Assembly (NCBI RefSeq): GCF_001421965.1
Contig: NZ_LMLP01000023.1
Span: forward strand, 173,460 to 237,459
DNA from: Sphingomonas sp. Leaf67
GTDB lineage: Bacteria; Pseudomonadota; Alphaproteobacteria; Sphingomonadales; Sphingomonadaceae
Direction: 5' to 3'
Length of the DNA: 64,000 nt
Below, in pieces: positions 15,476 through 22,978 of the stretch (the first letter of the stretch is position 1; every line of letters begins with the position of its first letter). The position numbers were made by a program, and so were the translations under genes. Under the pieces are notes generated by a model. The model did no database searches and was not told the DNA's origin. It was given only the letters and a program-made list of their open reading frames with translations.

Positions 15476-17046
15476 AGCGGCTGACGCGCGCGCTGCCCGC
15501 GCTGTTGCTGGCGGGCTGTTCGATGACCCCGGCCTATGAACGGCCACAGGCGGTGGTGCCGCCGTCGTGGCCGATCGGCGACGCCTATCTGAAGCAGCGC
15601 GAGGCGACGCTGCCCGCGCTGACCTTCGAACAGGTGTTCACCGATCCACGCCTGCGCACGCTGGTCGGGCAGGCGCTGGTCAACAACCGCGACCTGCGCA
15701 TCGCCGCCGCCAATATCCGGGCGGCGCGCGCCCAATATCGCATCCAGCGCGCCGATCTGTTCCCGCAGCTCGATGGCTCCGCCCGCTACAGCTATCGCGG
15801 CACCGGCGACGGCGCGACCACGACGACCATTCCCGGGACCGGCGGCACCGGGACGGGCACCGGCACCGGCGGCACCGGCACGGGTGGCACCGGCGGGACG
15901 ATCGTCACCAGCAACCGTTCGCCTAGCAGCTTCTCGCTCGATCTCGGCGCGACCGCGTTCGAAATCGATCTGTTCGGCCGCATCCGGTCGCTGACCGAGG
16001 CCGAACAGAATCGCTATTTCGCGACCGAAGCCGGCGCGCGCGCCACCCGCCTGACGCTGGTCGGCGACATTGCCGAGGCATGGGCCGCCTATGGTGCCGA
16101 CCGCAGCCTGATGGCCGTATCGGAAGCGACGGCAGCCAGCGCCCGACGCAGCGTCGCCCTGACCCGTGCGCGGCTACAGGGCGGCATCGCCCCGCGCACC
16201 GACCTGCGGCAGGCCGAACAGATCCTCGCCACCGCGCAAAGCGACCTTGCCGAACAGCGCACGCAAGTGGCGCAGGACGTCAACGCGCTGCAATTGCTGG
16301 TCGGTGCCCCGGTCGATCCGGCGTTGCTGCCCGCATCGATCGACATCGTGCTGCCGACCATCGCCGACCTGCCGGCGGGGATCGATTCGGGAATATTGCT
16401 GCGCCGGCCCGACGTGGTGCAGGCGGAATATGAACTGCTCGCCGCCAATGCCGATATCGGTGCGGCGCGCGCGGCGCTGTTCCCGCGCCTGTCGCTGACC
16501 GGGCTGGTCGGTTTCGCCAGCGATGCGCTGCGCACGCTCTTCACCGGTGGTGCGTTCAACTATTCGGTCGCGCCGTCGCTCAGCTATCCGATCTTCCGTG
16601 CCGGGGCCGGTCGCGCCGGCGTCGAATTCAGCCAGGCCCAGCGCGATGCGCTGCTCGCCACCTATGAACGCACCATCCAGTCGGCGTTCCGCGACGTATC
16701 CGACGCGCTCGCCCGACAGGGGACGATCGCCGAACAGACCCGCGCCGACCGCGCCAACCTGCTCGCGGCGCAGGACACGTTCCGCCTGACCGAGGCGCGC
16801 TATCGCGGCGGCATCGACACCTTCCTGACCAGCCTCGACGCGCAGCGATCCTATTACACCGCACAGCGCCGGCTGGTCGCGACGCAGCTCGTCGCGGCGA
16901 CCAACCGGGTGACGCTGTACCGGACGCTGGGCGGCGATTCGCTGCTGGAGGCCGGCGCGAACGGGCCGGTGCCGGTGGCGGATACCGTCGCCCCAGCCAC
17001 CAACCGTGCCCCCGCGCAGGCGGGGGTCCAGAGCCACAATCGATAG
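15472..17046 (+). CDS. RND efflux outer-membrane factor (OprM/NodT family lipoprotein)
   Basis: 524 aa. Signal MKRLTRALPALLLAGC with lipobox LAGC (Cys16). Two outer-membrane efflux repeats follow, with TolC-type landmarks LFPQLDGSARYSY, FEIDLFGRIRSLTEA and RRPDVVQAEYELLAANADIGAARAALFPRLSLT. Two oddities stand out. A Gly/Thr-only run (about residues 121-143, DNA 15832-15900) lies between the first two barrel strands, where the extracellular loop should be. The last ~13 residues, beginning RAPAQAGVQ, are encoded by a palindromic repeat that extends past the gene. It completes the tripartite pump. Confidence 0.93.
   Translation: MKRLTRALPALLLAGCSMTPAYERPQAVVPPSWPIGDAYLKQREATLPALTFEQVFTDPRLRTLVGQALVNNRDLRIAAANIRAARAQYRIQRADLFPQLDGSARYSYRGTGDGATTTTIPGTGGTGTGTGTGGTGTGGTGGTIVTSNRSPSSFSLDLGATAFEIDLFGRIRSLTEAEQNRYFATEAGARATRLTLVGDIAEAWAAYGADRSLMAVSEATAASARRSVALTRARLQGGIAPRTDLRQAEQILATAQSDLAEQRTQVAQDVNALQLLVGAPVDPALLPASIDIVLPTIADLPAGIDSGILLRRPDVVQAEYELLAANADIGAARAALFPRLSLTGLVGFASDALRTLFTGGAFNYSVAPSLSYPIFRAGAGRAGVEFSQAQRDALLATYERTIQSAFRDVSDALARQGTIAEQTRADRANLLAAQDTFRLTEARYRGGIDTFLTSLDAQRSYYTAQRRLVATQLVAATNRVTLYRTLGGDSLLEAGANGPVPVADTVAPATNRAPAQAGVQSHNR
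15832..15900 (+). repeat. GGC/ACC (Gly-Thr) microsatellite-like repeat inside the outer-membrane factor
   Basis: About 23 codons made almost only of GGC/GGG/GGT and ACC/ACG, encoding alternating Gly and Thr. Such low-complexity tracts can change length by slippage in multiples of six bases without shifting the frame. Confidence 0.8.
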
Positions 17047-17300
17047 GCTGCGTTGTATCGCCCCGAACCCCCGCCTGCGCGGGGGTACGGCGGAAGGCAG
17101 GGAACCGGCACGTTCGTAGGAACCCGGATCGATTCGGGACCTCTGCGAGAGTCCCGAACCGCTTCCCCTACCGTACCCTCGCGCAGGCAGGGGTCCAGGG
17201 TTCCAAGCGCAAGCCGTTGTTCTGCTTGGCTCTGGACCCCCGCCTACGCGGGGGTACGGCCAGTTTGCGGCTACGATTACGACGTTCGCAGAGGTACGGG
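17006..17300. repeat. Cluster of CCCCCGCCTGCGCGGGGG palindromes (REP-like)
   Basis: Hairpins of the form CCCGCGCAGGCGGGGGTCCA and CCCCCGCCTGCGCGGGGGTA occur about 17010-17030, 17068-17090 and 17237-17260, with a degenerate one near 17180. The first lies inside the coding end of the outer-membrane factor. The segment 17264-17296 matches 22518-22550 in inverted orientation. No gene is seen between 17047 and 17312. Confidence 0.8.
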
Positions 17301-17312
17301 GCAACCATCTGT

Positions 17313-17759
17313 TCAGGCCACCGCCAGCCAGCCCCCCGCCGGCTCATCGTCATTCGCCGCCTTGCGCGCCAAGCGCACCCGCCGCGTTCGCCGGCTACGG
17401 CTGCGTGGCAGCAACCGCCCGACCGACAGCCGCACCGCCGTGCCGCGCACCGTACCCGCCACCGCGAACGCCGCCAGCATCGCGTCGAGATACGCCGCGA
17501 CATCGATCATCGCCAGCACGCCCGCCATCTCCGGCGCGCCGAGCGCCGACACGACGATCATGTCGCCGCCCATCCACAGCACCGTGCCCGCCGCCGCCGA
17601 CACGATCGCGAACAACAGCCAATGCCCCGGCGTCAGCCTTGCCATCCGCCGCGCCACCGGCACGACCAGCATCGCCGCCAGCGCCTGCGCCAGCGGCAGG
17701 TCGGGCCATAGCCGCAGGATGGCGATACAGGCGATCAGGACGGCGCTGACGATCAACAT
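17313..17759 (-). CDS. Small membrane protein, unknown function
   Basis: 148 aa with four hydrophobic segments (about 2-18, 26-42, 47-68 and 84-102) and a basic Arg-rich tail (RLLPRSRSRRTRRVRLARK, 115-133) that probably faces the cytoplasm. I do not recognise a named family. It lies 49 nt downstream of the lipoprotein gene on the same strand and may be cotranscribed with it. Membrane topology is inferred from hydropathy only. Confidence 0.6.
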   Translation of the reverse strand: MLIVSAVLIACIAILRLWPDLPLAQALAAMLVVPVARRMARLTPGHWLLFAIVSAAAGTVLWMGGDMIVVSALGAPEMAGVLAMIDVAAYLDAMLAAFAVAGTVRGTAVRLSVGRLLPRSRSRRTRRVRLARKAANDDEPAGGWLAVA

Positions 17760-17808
17760 ATGTTTCCCCTCCGCAACGAAATAGGGAGCCGGCCACCGCC
17801 CGTAAAGA

Positions 17809-18519
17809 TCAGCCGCCGTCGACGATCAGGTCGACCGACGTGCCCTGTCCCTCGGGCGACAGGAACACCGCAAAGGCGGCTTTGCCACGCGTGCCGCCCA
17901 GCACATGCTGGTCGCCATCGGCCTGATGCTGCGCCGAATATCCGCCCTTCGTCGCGCGCGTATAATACCAGTCGACCATCCGTCCGACCGGCTGCGCGAT
18001 CGTGAAGCTGACCACCCGCAGGCGGCAGCCATCGGCATCGGTTCCCGCCGCTTCGGTGACGCGGGCATCGGGGTGCAGCGCGAAGGCAGCGGGCAGGCGG
18101 TTGGCCCAGCCGGCCGAATAGCCGACCTTGCTCGCGCATTGCCGGTTGCCGCCGCGCTGGACGCTGGCCAGTTCGTCCAGCGTCAACGCCTCGCGCCCGC
18201 CCTTGCACGACGGACACGCCCCCGGTGCCGGCGCGGATTGCAACGTTTCCTCCGGCGCGGCGCTGCCCGCAGCGACGGTCGGCGCGGGGGCCGCGGCGCT
18301 GTACGGCCGGTCGGGCGGGCGCACCGCATCGCCATTGGCTTGCGACGTCAGCGTCGGATCGACCATGATCTGATCCTGCAACGCCGCCGTCACCGCCGGA
18401 TCGGTCGCATTCGCCTGCGCCAGTTGCGCATCCAGCGTGTCGAGATCGTTGCCCGGCGCGTCCGCACCGCCGCATCCGCCCAGCAGCAACAGCAACGTGA
18501 AGGGCAGGGCGCGAATCAT
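17809..18519 (-). CDS. Putative lipoprotein, unknown function
   Basis: 236 aa. MIRALPFTLLLLLGGC is a lipoprotein signal (Cys16). A Pro/Ala-rich linker (about residues 65-100) separates it from a C-terminal domain containing CPSCKGG, one further Cys in NRQCASKVGYSAGWANRLPAAFALHP and DGCRLRVVSFTIAQP. The CxxC pair and later cysteines suggest disulphides in an envelope protein. It looks like a Sphingomonadales-restricted hypothetical; no enzymatic motif is visible. Confidence 0.7.
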   Translation of the reverse strand: MIRALPFTLLLLLGGCGGADAPGNDLDTLDAQLAQANATDPAVTAALQDQIMVDPTLTSQANGDAVRPPDRPYSAAAPAPTVAAGSAAPEETLQSAPAPGACPSCKGGREALTLDELASVQRGGNRQCASKVGYSAGWANRLPAAFALHPDARVTEAAGTDADGCRLRVVSFTIAQPVGRMVDWYYTRATKGGYSAQHQADGDQHVLGGTRGKAAFAVFLSPEGQGTSVDLIVDGG

Positions 18520-18631
18520 CGACGGGTGGCTCCACGGGGACAGTCGGCCGCGACCGTGGGGGTCGCGCGTTAAGAATCCATCCTACTGTAAAAAACCATT
18601 GCTGCCATTGCTCCGCGCCGGGTGGTGGGCC

Positions 18632-18865
18632 ATGTCCTGTGCCATGCTGAACCTGTTCTCGATCCTGATCGGCCTCGTCGCGCTCGTGCTGGCGATCCCG
18701 GCGCTGATCCCCTTCATCTCGCTGATGAACTGGATCGTGTTCCCGATCGCGCTGGTCGGCTTCGTCGTCGGGCTGTTGTCGTCCAAGACCTCGGGCCGCA
18801 ACCTGAACCTCATCATCCTGATCGTCAGCGGCCTGCGCCTCTTCCTTACCGGCGGGCTGATCTGA
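18632..18865 (+). CDS. 77-aa hydrophobic membrane protein, unknown function
   Basis: Two or three transmembrane stretches (LNLFSILIGLVALVLAIPAL, WIVFPIALVGFVVGLLS and LIILIVSGLRLFLTGGLI) separated by a short polar turn SKTSGRN. The ATG at 18632 is used; ATG 18644 is equally possible, and a much longer in-frame start at 18437 reads through the start region of the opposite-strand lipoprotein gene, so it is rejected. It ends 4 nt before the GTG start of rarD and is probably cotranscribed with it. Confidence 0.65.
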   Translation: MSCAMLNLFSILIGLVALVLAIPALIPFISLMNWIVFPIALVGFVVGLLSSKTSGRNLNLIILIVSGLRLFLTGGLI

Positions 18866-18869
18866 TCCG

Positions 18870-19772
18870 GTGAACGACGGGGCGGACCGGCAGGGGCTGA
18901 CGTTCGGCGTCGGCGCCTATGTGCTATGGGGGTTGCTGCCCCTGTATTTCCGGTTGCTGGGGCCGATCGACGCGGGCGAGATCGTCGCACAGCGCGTGCT
19001 GTGGTCGGCGCTGCTGGTCGCGGGCATCGTCATTGCCGTGCGTCGCGGACCGCGGTTGCGCGCGGCATTTGCCGATCGCAAGGCACTCGCCTACCTGATC
19101 GCCAGCGCGGCGTTCATCGCGATCAACTGGCTGGTCTATGTCTGGGCGGTCCTGCACGGACAGGTGCTCGCTGCCAGCCTCGCCTATTTCCTCAACCCGT
19201 TGCTCAGCGTCCTGATCGGCGTCGTCCTGCTGGGCGAACGGATGAACCGAACGCAGGCGGTCGCGGTCGCGCTGGCCGGGGCGGGGGTGGCGCTGTTCGC
19301 GTTCGGATCGTCGTGGATCGCGCTCGGCATCAGCCTCAGCCTCGCGATCAGCTTCGCGCTGTACGGCCTGATCCGCAAGACGGTGTCGGTCGGCGCGCTC
19401 GAAGGATTGATGGTCGAAACCACGCTGCTGGCCCCGGTCGCGCTCGGCTATCTGCTGTGGCTCGGCAGCCAGCAGCCGATGGCGTTCGAACAGGGGGCGG
19501 GCATGGCGGCGAAGCTGGTGCTGGCCGGCGCGGTCACCACCGCACCGCTGCTACTGTTCGCCGCAGCCGCGCGCCGCCTGCGGCTGGCGACGATGGGCAT
19601 GTTGCAGTTCATCGCGCCGTCGCTGCAATTCCTGCTGGCGATCGCCGTGTTCGGCGAGACATTGACCCCGACGCGCCTCGCCTGTTTCGGCCTGATCTGG
19701 GCCGGGCTCGCCGTCTATGTCGTCGGCGGGCGTCAGCCGGGGCGGCAATCCACCGCCCCGGCCACCCGCTAG
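18870..19772 (+). CDS. rarD: EamA-family transporter RarD
   Basis: 300 aa, ten predicted TM helices. It matches RarD: LTFGVGAYVLWGLLPLYFRLLGP at the N-terminus, EIVAQRVLWSALL, then NWLVYVWAVLHGQVLAASLAYFLNPLLSVLIGVVLLGERM, the diagnostic EamA core. The start is GTG at 18870. The RarD group is linked to chloramphenicol sensitivity in other bacteria, but the substrate is not known; export of a small metabolite is likely. It converges on the glycine-zipper gene with a 12-nt gap. Confidence 0.9.
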   Translation: MNDGADRQGLTFGVGAYVLWGLLPLYFRLLGPIDAGEIVAQRVLWSALLVAGIVIAVRRGPRLRAAFADRKALAYLIASAAFIAINWLVYVWAVLHGQVLAASLAYFLNPLLSVLIGVVLLGERMNRTQAVAVALAGAGVALFAFGSSWIALGISLSLAISFALYGLIRKTVSVGALEGLMVETTLLAPVALGYLLWLGSQQPMAFEQGAGMAAKLVLAGAVTTAPLLLFAAAARRLRLATMGMLQFIAPSLQFLLAIAVFGETLTPTRLACFGLIWAGLAVYVVGGRQPGRQSTAPATR

Positions 19773-19784
19773 GCAATCAGCGGA

Positions 19785-20351
19785 TCAGCGGCAGACCACC
19801 TGCCCGCGATCGACCGACCGGCCGAGCAGCGCACCCGCGCCGCCACCGATCAGCGTGCCGAGCAGCCGCGAATCACCGCCCGCGATGACGTTGCCGAGCA
19901 CGCCGCCGCCCAGACCACCGATGATCAGGCCGGTCGTGCCGTCGCTGCGCCGGCAGTAATAGCGGTTGTCCTGCCCGCGATAGACGCGGTCGTTGCGGCT
20001 CAGCGCGCGGGTCCGGTAATATTGCCCGTCGCGATAATAGCGGTCGGCGAAATAGCGGTTCCGGCCCGGTTCGAACCGGTTGTAGTCATAGTTGCGATAG
20101 CCGCGCCAGTCGCGCTGGTTCTGGCGCAGGTCGCGGCGCGCCTCGCGCACGTCGCGGCGATATTCGTTGTCGGCCCGGCGCACGTCGCGACGGTCGTCGG
20201 CCCGGCGGACTTCGCGGCGGTAATCGCGTCGCGCGTCGCGAATGTCGTCGCGATATTCCTGACGCGGGGTCTGCGCCATGGCCGGTGCGGCGGCGATCGT
20301 CGGCAGAGCAATCGCCGCGACCAGCGCGGCAAGGATCGGGGTACGCATCAT
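19785..20351 (-). CDS. Secreted Arg/Asp/Tyr-rich protein with glycine-zipper
   Basis: 188 aa. Signal peptide ends near PAMAQ (residue ~27). The next ~60 residues are RD/RR/DR repeats (DDIRDARRDYRREVRRADDRRD), then a Tyr-rich segment, and a C-terminal glycine-zipper (GLIIGGLGGGVLGNVIAGG, then GTLIGGGAGALLG) of the 17-kDa surface-antigen/2TM type. Both possible ATGs (20351 and 20348) follow GGAG. It is probably an envelope protein that inserts in or lines the outer membrane. The function is unknown; similar proteins are widespread in sphingomonads. Confidence 0.8.
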   Translation of the reverse strand: MMRTPILAALVAAIALPTIAAAPAMAQTPRQEYRDDIRDARRDYRREVRRADDRRDVRRADNEYRRDVREARRDLRQNQRDWRGYRNYDYNRFEPGRNRYFADRYYRDGQYYRTRALSRNDRVYRGQDNRYYCRRSDGTTGLIIGGLGGGVLGNVIAGGDSRLLGTLIGGGAGALLGRSVDRGQVVCR

Positions 20352-20441
20352 GTTTCTCCACTCCGTGAGGACGGAAAACAGAACGGCGTACCCCGTGTCC
20401 AAGTTGCGTGAACGTAAAACTACGTTCCGTTCACTTTTGGG

Positions 20442-21266
20442 TCAGCTATACTGTTCACCCGGATAGGCGAAGAGCAGGTCGGAATCTTCGTCGGCGGTGA
20501 CGGTAACTTGTCCCTCGAACGTCAGGCAGTCGCCCGCCGCCCATGCGACGCCGTCGGTGCTGCCCTTGCCCGTGACCGGCACGAACCAGCCCTTGACCCC
20601 TGCCGGCACGGTCACCGTGCGCGCACCGCCGGTCCAGCGTTCCAGCACGAATTTCGGCCCGTCGACCAGGATGCTGCGATTCTCGGCGATCTTGCCCGGC
20701 GCGTCCGGCGCGACGAACGGCCGCGCGTCGGACACCGCGACACCGTCTTCCAGATGCAGTTCGCGCGGCCGGCCATAATCGTACAGCCGATAGGTCGTTT
20801 CCGAATTCTGCTGAATCTCGATCAGCGTGATGCCCGCGCCGATCGCATGGACCGTGCCCGACTTCGCATAAAAGAAATCGCCGGCCTTCACCGGTTTCCA
20901 GTCCAGCTTCTGCTCGATCGACCCGTCCAGCGCCGCATCGCGCAGCTGTTCAGCGGTCATCGGTTCGAGCGTGCCCAGCGCGATCGTCGAATCGGTTTCG
21001 GCGGCCAGCAGCGTCCAGCATTCGTCCTTGCCGCGCGGCAGCCCGCGGGCCTGTGCCTGCTTGTCGTCGGGATGGACCTGCACCGACAGTTTTTCCGACG
21101 TAAACAGATATTTGACCAGCAGGTCGGGGGTGTCGTCACCCGGCGTCTTGTACCAGATTTCGCCGACGGGATCGCGGTCCGCCGGCTGGTCTGCGAAACC
21201 GAAGCCGAGGTGGTGGCGGCCCCACGGCTTTTCGACGCGGTGCATTTCGAGCTTGGTAACGGGCAT
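20442..21266 (-). CDS. manA: Class I mannose-6-phosphate isomerase
   Basis: 274 aa, the short bacterial type of phosphomannose isomerase. It interconverts fructose-6-phosphate and mannose-6-phosphate at the entry to GDP-mannose and exopolysaccharide synthesis or mannose use. The zinc site is visible in SVQVHPDDKQAQ (Gln and His) and KDECWTLL (Glu), and the C-terminal His in GTVHAIGAG. VEKPWGRHHLG at the N-terminus is the family start. A longer frame reaching 21308 lacks family similarity, so the ATG at 21266 is preferred. Confidence 0.92.
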   Translation of the reverse strand: MPVTKLEMHRVEKPWGRHHLGFGFADQPADRDPVGEIWYKTPGDDTPDLLVKYLFTSEKLSVQVHPDDKQAQARGLPRGKDECWTLLAAETDSTIALGTLEPMTAEQLRDAALDGSIEQKLDWKPVKAGDFFYAKSGTVHAIGAGITLIEIQQNSETTYRLYDYGRPRELHLEDGVAVSDARPFVAPDAPGKIAENRSILVDGPKFVLERWTGGARTVTVPAGVKGWFVPVTGKGSTDGVAWAAGDCLTFEGQVTVTADEDSDLLFAYPGEQYS

Positions 21267-21394
21267 AAACGCGCTCCGGATCGGCGTTGAACAGGTCGCG
21301 CACCCCATGCGCGAAACGCCGGGGTTACGCCACCCCCGGCCAACGCGCGAAAGGGACTGTTCGCGCTACCCCTTGCGCAGTAGAAGCGTCGCCC

Positions 21395-22402
21395 ATGCGT
21401 ACCGTATCGTCCCGCGCATCCGCGCTCATCCTCGTCGCTTTCGCCGGCGTCGGCCTCTCCGCCTGTGCCCGTGGTGGCGCTGGTGCCGGCCGCGACCTGC
21501 CCTATGTCGCCCGCGACGTGGGCACGCTGTACACCGCTGCGAAGGGCCGCCTCGACCGCCAGCAGTACAAGGTGGCGGCGGCCCTGTTCGATGAGGTGGA
21601 GCGCCAGCACCCCTATTCGGTCTGGGCGCGCCGCGCGCAGCTGATGGGGGCGTTCAGCTATTATCTCGAAGGCGACTATACGAAGTCGATCGCTGGCGCG
21701 CAGCGCTTCCTGTCGGTCCACCCCGGCAACCGCGATGCGCCCTATGCCTATTATCTGATCGCGCTGTCCTATTACGAACAGATCAGTGACGTGACCCGCG
21801 ATCAGAAGATCACGATGCAGGCGATGGACGCGCTGGGCGAATTGTCGCGCCGCTACCCCAACACCGCCTATGCCGCCGATGCCCGGCTGAAACTCGATCT
21901 CGTCCGCGATCACCTCGCGGGCAAGGAGATGGAGATTGGTCGCTTCTATCAGCAGCGCGGCCAGTGGCTCGGCGCGTCGATGCGCTTCCGCTCGGTCATC
22001 GATCAGTATCAGACGACGACCCACGCGCCCGAGGCGCTGATGCGCCTGACCGAAACCTATCTGGCGCTGGGCGTTCCCGGCGAAGCCAAGAAGTCGGCCG
22101 CCGTGCTCGGTGCCAACTATCCGGGCACCGACTGGTACAAGCGCGCCTACGACCTGATCAACGACAAGACGCCGCCACCGCCCAAGCCGATCCCGGTCAA
22201 ATATGCCGACCCGGCCCCGCCGCCGGTCGGCACCGTGACGGTCGAGCCGGCCGAGGATACGCCCGACGCGAAGATCAACCCGTCGACCCGGCCGGCCCCG
22301 CCCGCGACCACCCCGCCGCCGGTCACCGGGTCGCTGACCGGCCCGACCACCGGCGCATCGGGCGGCAGCCCCGGCGGACCGGGCGGCACGCCGCGCAACT
22401 GA
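21395..22402 (+). CDS. bamD: Outer membrane assembly factor BamD with long Pro/Gly-rich tail
   Basis: 335 aa. Lipoprotein signal with LSAC (Cys24). TPR repeats follow (YTAAKGRLDRQQYKVAAALFDEVERQHPYSVWARRAQ, then AFSYYLEGDYTKSI and DAPYAYYLIALSYYEQI), as in BamD. It is the essential lipoprotein of the BAM complex that inserts beta-barrels into the outer membrane. Beyond the family core there is a tail of ~75 residues rich in Pro, Thr and Gly (from PPPPKPIPVKYADPAP) that most BamD proteins lack. An in-frame ATG at 21287 is upstream of the signal and is not used. Confidence 0.93.
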   Translation: MRTVSSRASALILVAFAGVGLSACARGGAGAGRDLPYVARDVGTLYTAAKGRLDRQQYKVAAALFDEVERQHPYSVWARRAQLMGAFSYYLEGDYTKSIAGAQRFLSVHPGNRDAPYAYYLIALSYYEQISDVTRDQKITMQAMDALGELSRRYPNTAYAADARLKLDLVRDHLAGKEMEIGRFYQQRGQWLGASMRFRSVIDQYQTTTHAPEALMRLTETYLALGVPGEAKKSAAVLGANYPGTDWYKRAYDLINDKTPPPPKPIPVKYADPAPPPVGTVTVEPAEDTPDAKINPSTRPAPPATTPPPVTGSLTGPTTGASGGSPGGPGGTPRN

Positions 22403-22550
22403 CCGGGCGGTTCGCCGCATTCGGGAAGCCGCACGCTATCGTCACCCCCGGGCTTGACCCGGGGTCCCGCTGCTTCTTCGACTGCTGGAAAAGCAGGACG
22501 CCGGATCAAGTCGAGACCTCTGCGAACGTCGTAATCATAGCTGCAAACTA

Positions 22551-22701
22551 GGCGGGATCGACATTCGGTTCGCTGGGCGCAGGAATAGCGTTCGACACCC
22601 GTTCGTCACTCCCGCGCAGGCGGGAGTCCATATACGCCAGCGTCGTGAATCCAGCCAGAACGTCGGCGTCTATGGATTCCCGCCTGCGCGGGAATGACGA
22701 A
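22551..22701. repeat. Composite palindromic repeat, inverted copy of 9084-9234
   Basis: Read on the minus strand this 150-nt unit follows 9084-9234 base by base with scattered substitutions, including both hairpins, the linker and the tail CGAACGCTATTCCTGCGCCC. It lies between bamD and recN. Confidence 0.85.
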
Positions 22702-22739
22702 CCTCCGTGGTTATTGCTGAATGTCGATCGGCCCCTGCC

Positions 22740-22830
22740 GGACCCCCGCGCAAGCGGGGGTCCAGAGCCAAGCAGAACGACGGCTCGCGCTTGGAACCCT
22801 GGAACCCCGCCTGCGCGGGGGTACGGTAGG
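22740..22830. repeat. CCCCGC-type palindromic repeats
   Basis: Two hairpins (CCCCCGCGCAAGCGGGGG and CCCCGCCTGCGCGGGG) flank AAGCAGAACGACGG, the same arrangement seen around 17180-17260 and 44791-44878. Confidence 0.8.
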
Positions 22831-22944
22831 GGGAGGGGTTCGAGACGTTCGCGAGGGTCTCGATCACGTCCGGGATGACGAGATAGCCTCGGCGGCCCCA
22901 CGTCGCGGACCCCAAAACCCGCACCGACCCGCACGAAGGGGTTT

Positions 22945-22959
22945 GTTCTCCGGCTGTTC
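22945..22959 (+). promoter_or_regulatory. LexA (SOS) box upstream of recN, GTTC-N7-GTTC
   Basis: GTTCTCCGGCTGTTC is an exact fit to the alphaproteobacterial LexA site GTTC-N7-GTTC. It ends 19 nt before the recN ATG and just upstream of the ribosome site, where bound LexA would block transcription. recN is a classical SOS gene, which makes the match believable. Confidence 0.8.
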
Positions 22960-22978
22960 CGCGGGTAAGGAGGGCGCG

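Larger units (their letters stand above)
22403..22944. other. Gene-free 542-nt repeat-rich region before recN
   Basis: No gene is seen. It holds a CCCCGGGCTTGACCCGGGG hairpin near 22447, a segment 22518-22550 shared in inverted orientation with 17264-17296, the composite repeat 22551-22701 and two further CCCCGC-type hairpins at 22740-22830. Confidence 0.7.

Noticed and set aside
10874..15547. A 1557-codon open frame on the minus strand opposite the efflux genes
   Set aside because: It mirrors the strongly G/C-ending codons of the plus-strand RND genes; its composition is Arg/Asp/His/Gln-rich with no domain, and the plus-strand genes are certain.
15832..15900. Possible CRISPR or tandem array
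   Set aside because: The units are in-frame Gly/Thr codons without regular spacer sequences; a coding low-complexity tract explains them. No CRISPR array was found anywhere in the window.
17006..17300. Reading the GC-rich hairpins as intrinsic terminators
   Set aside because: None is followed by a T run and they recur as a dispersed family in other gaps, so they are listed as repeats.
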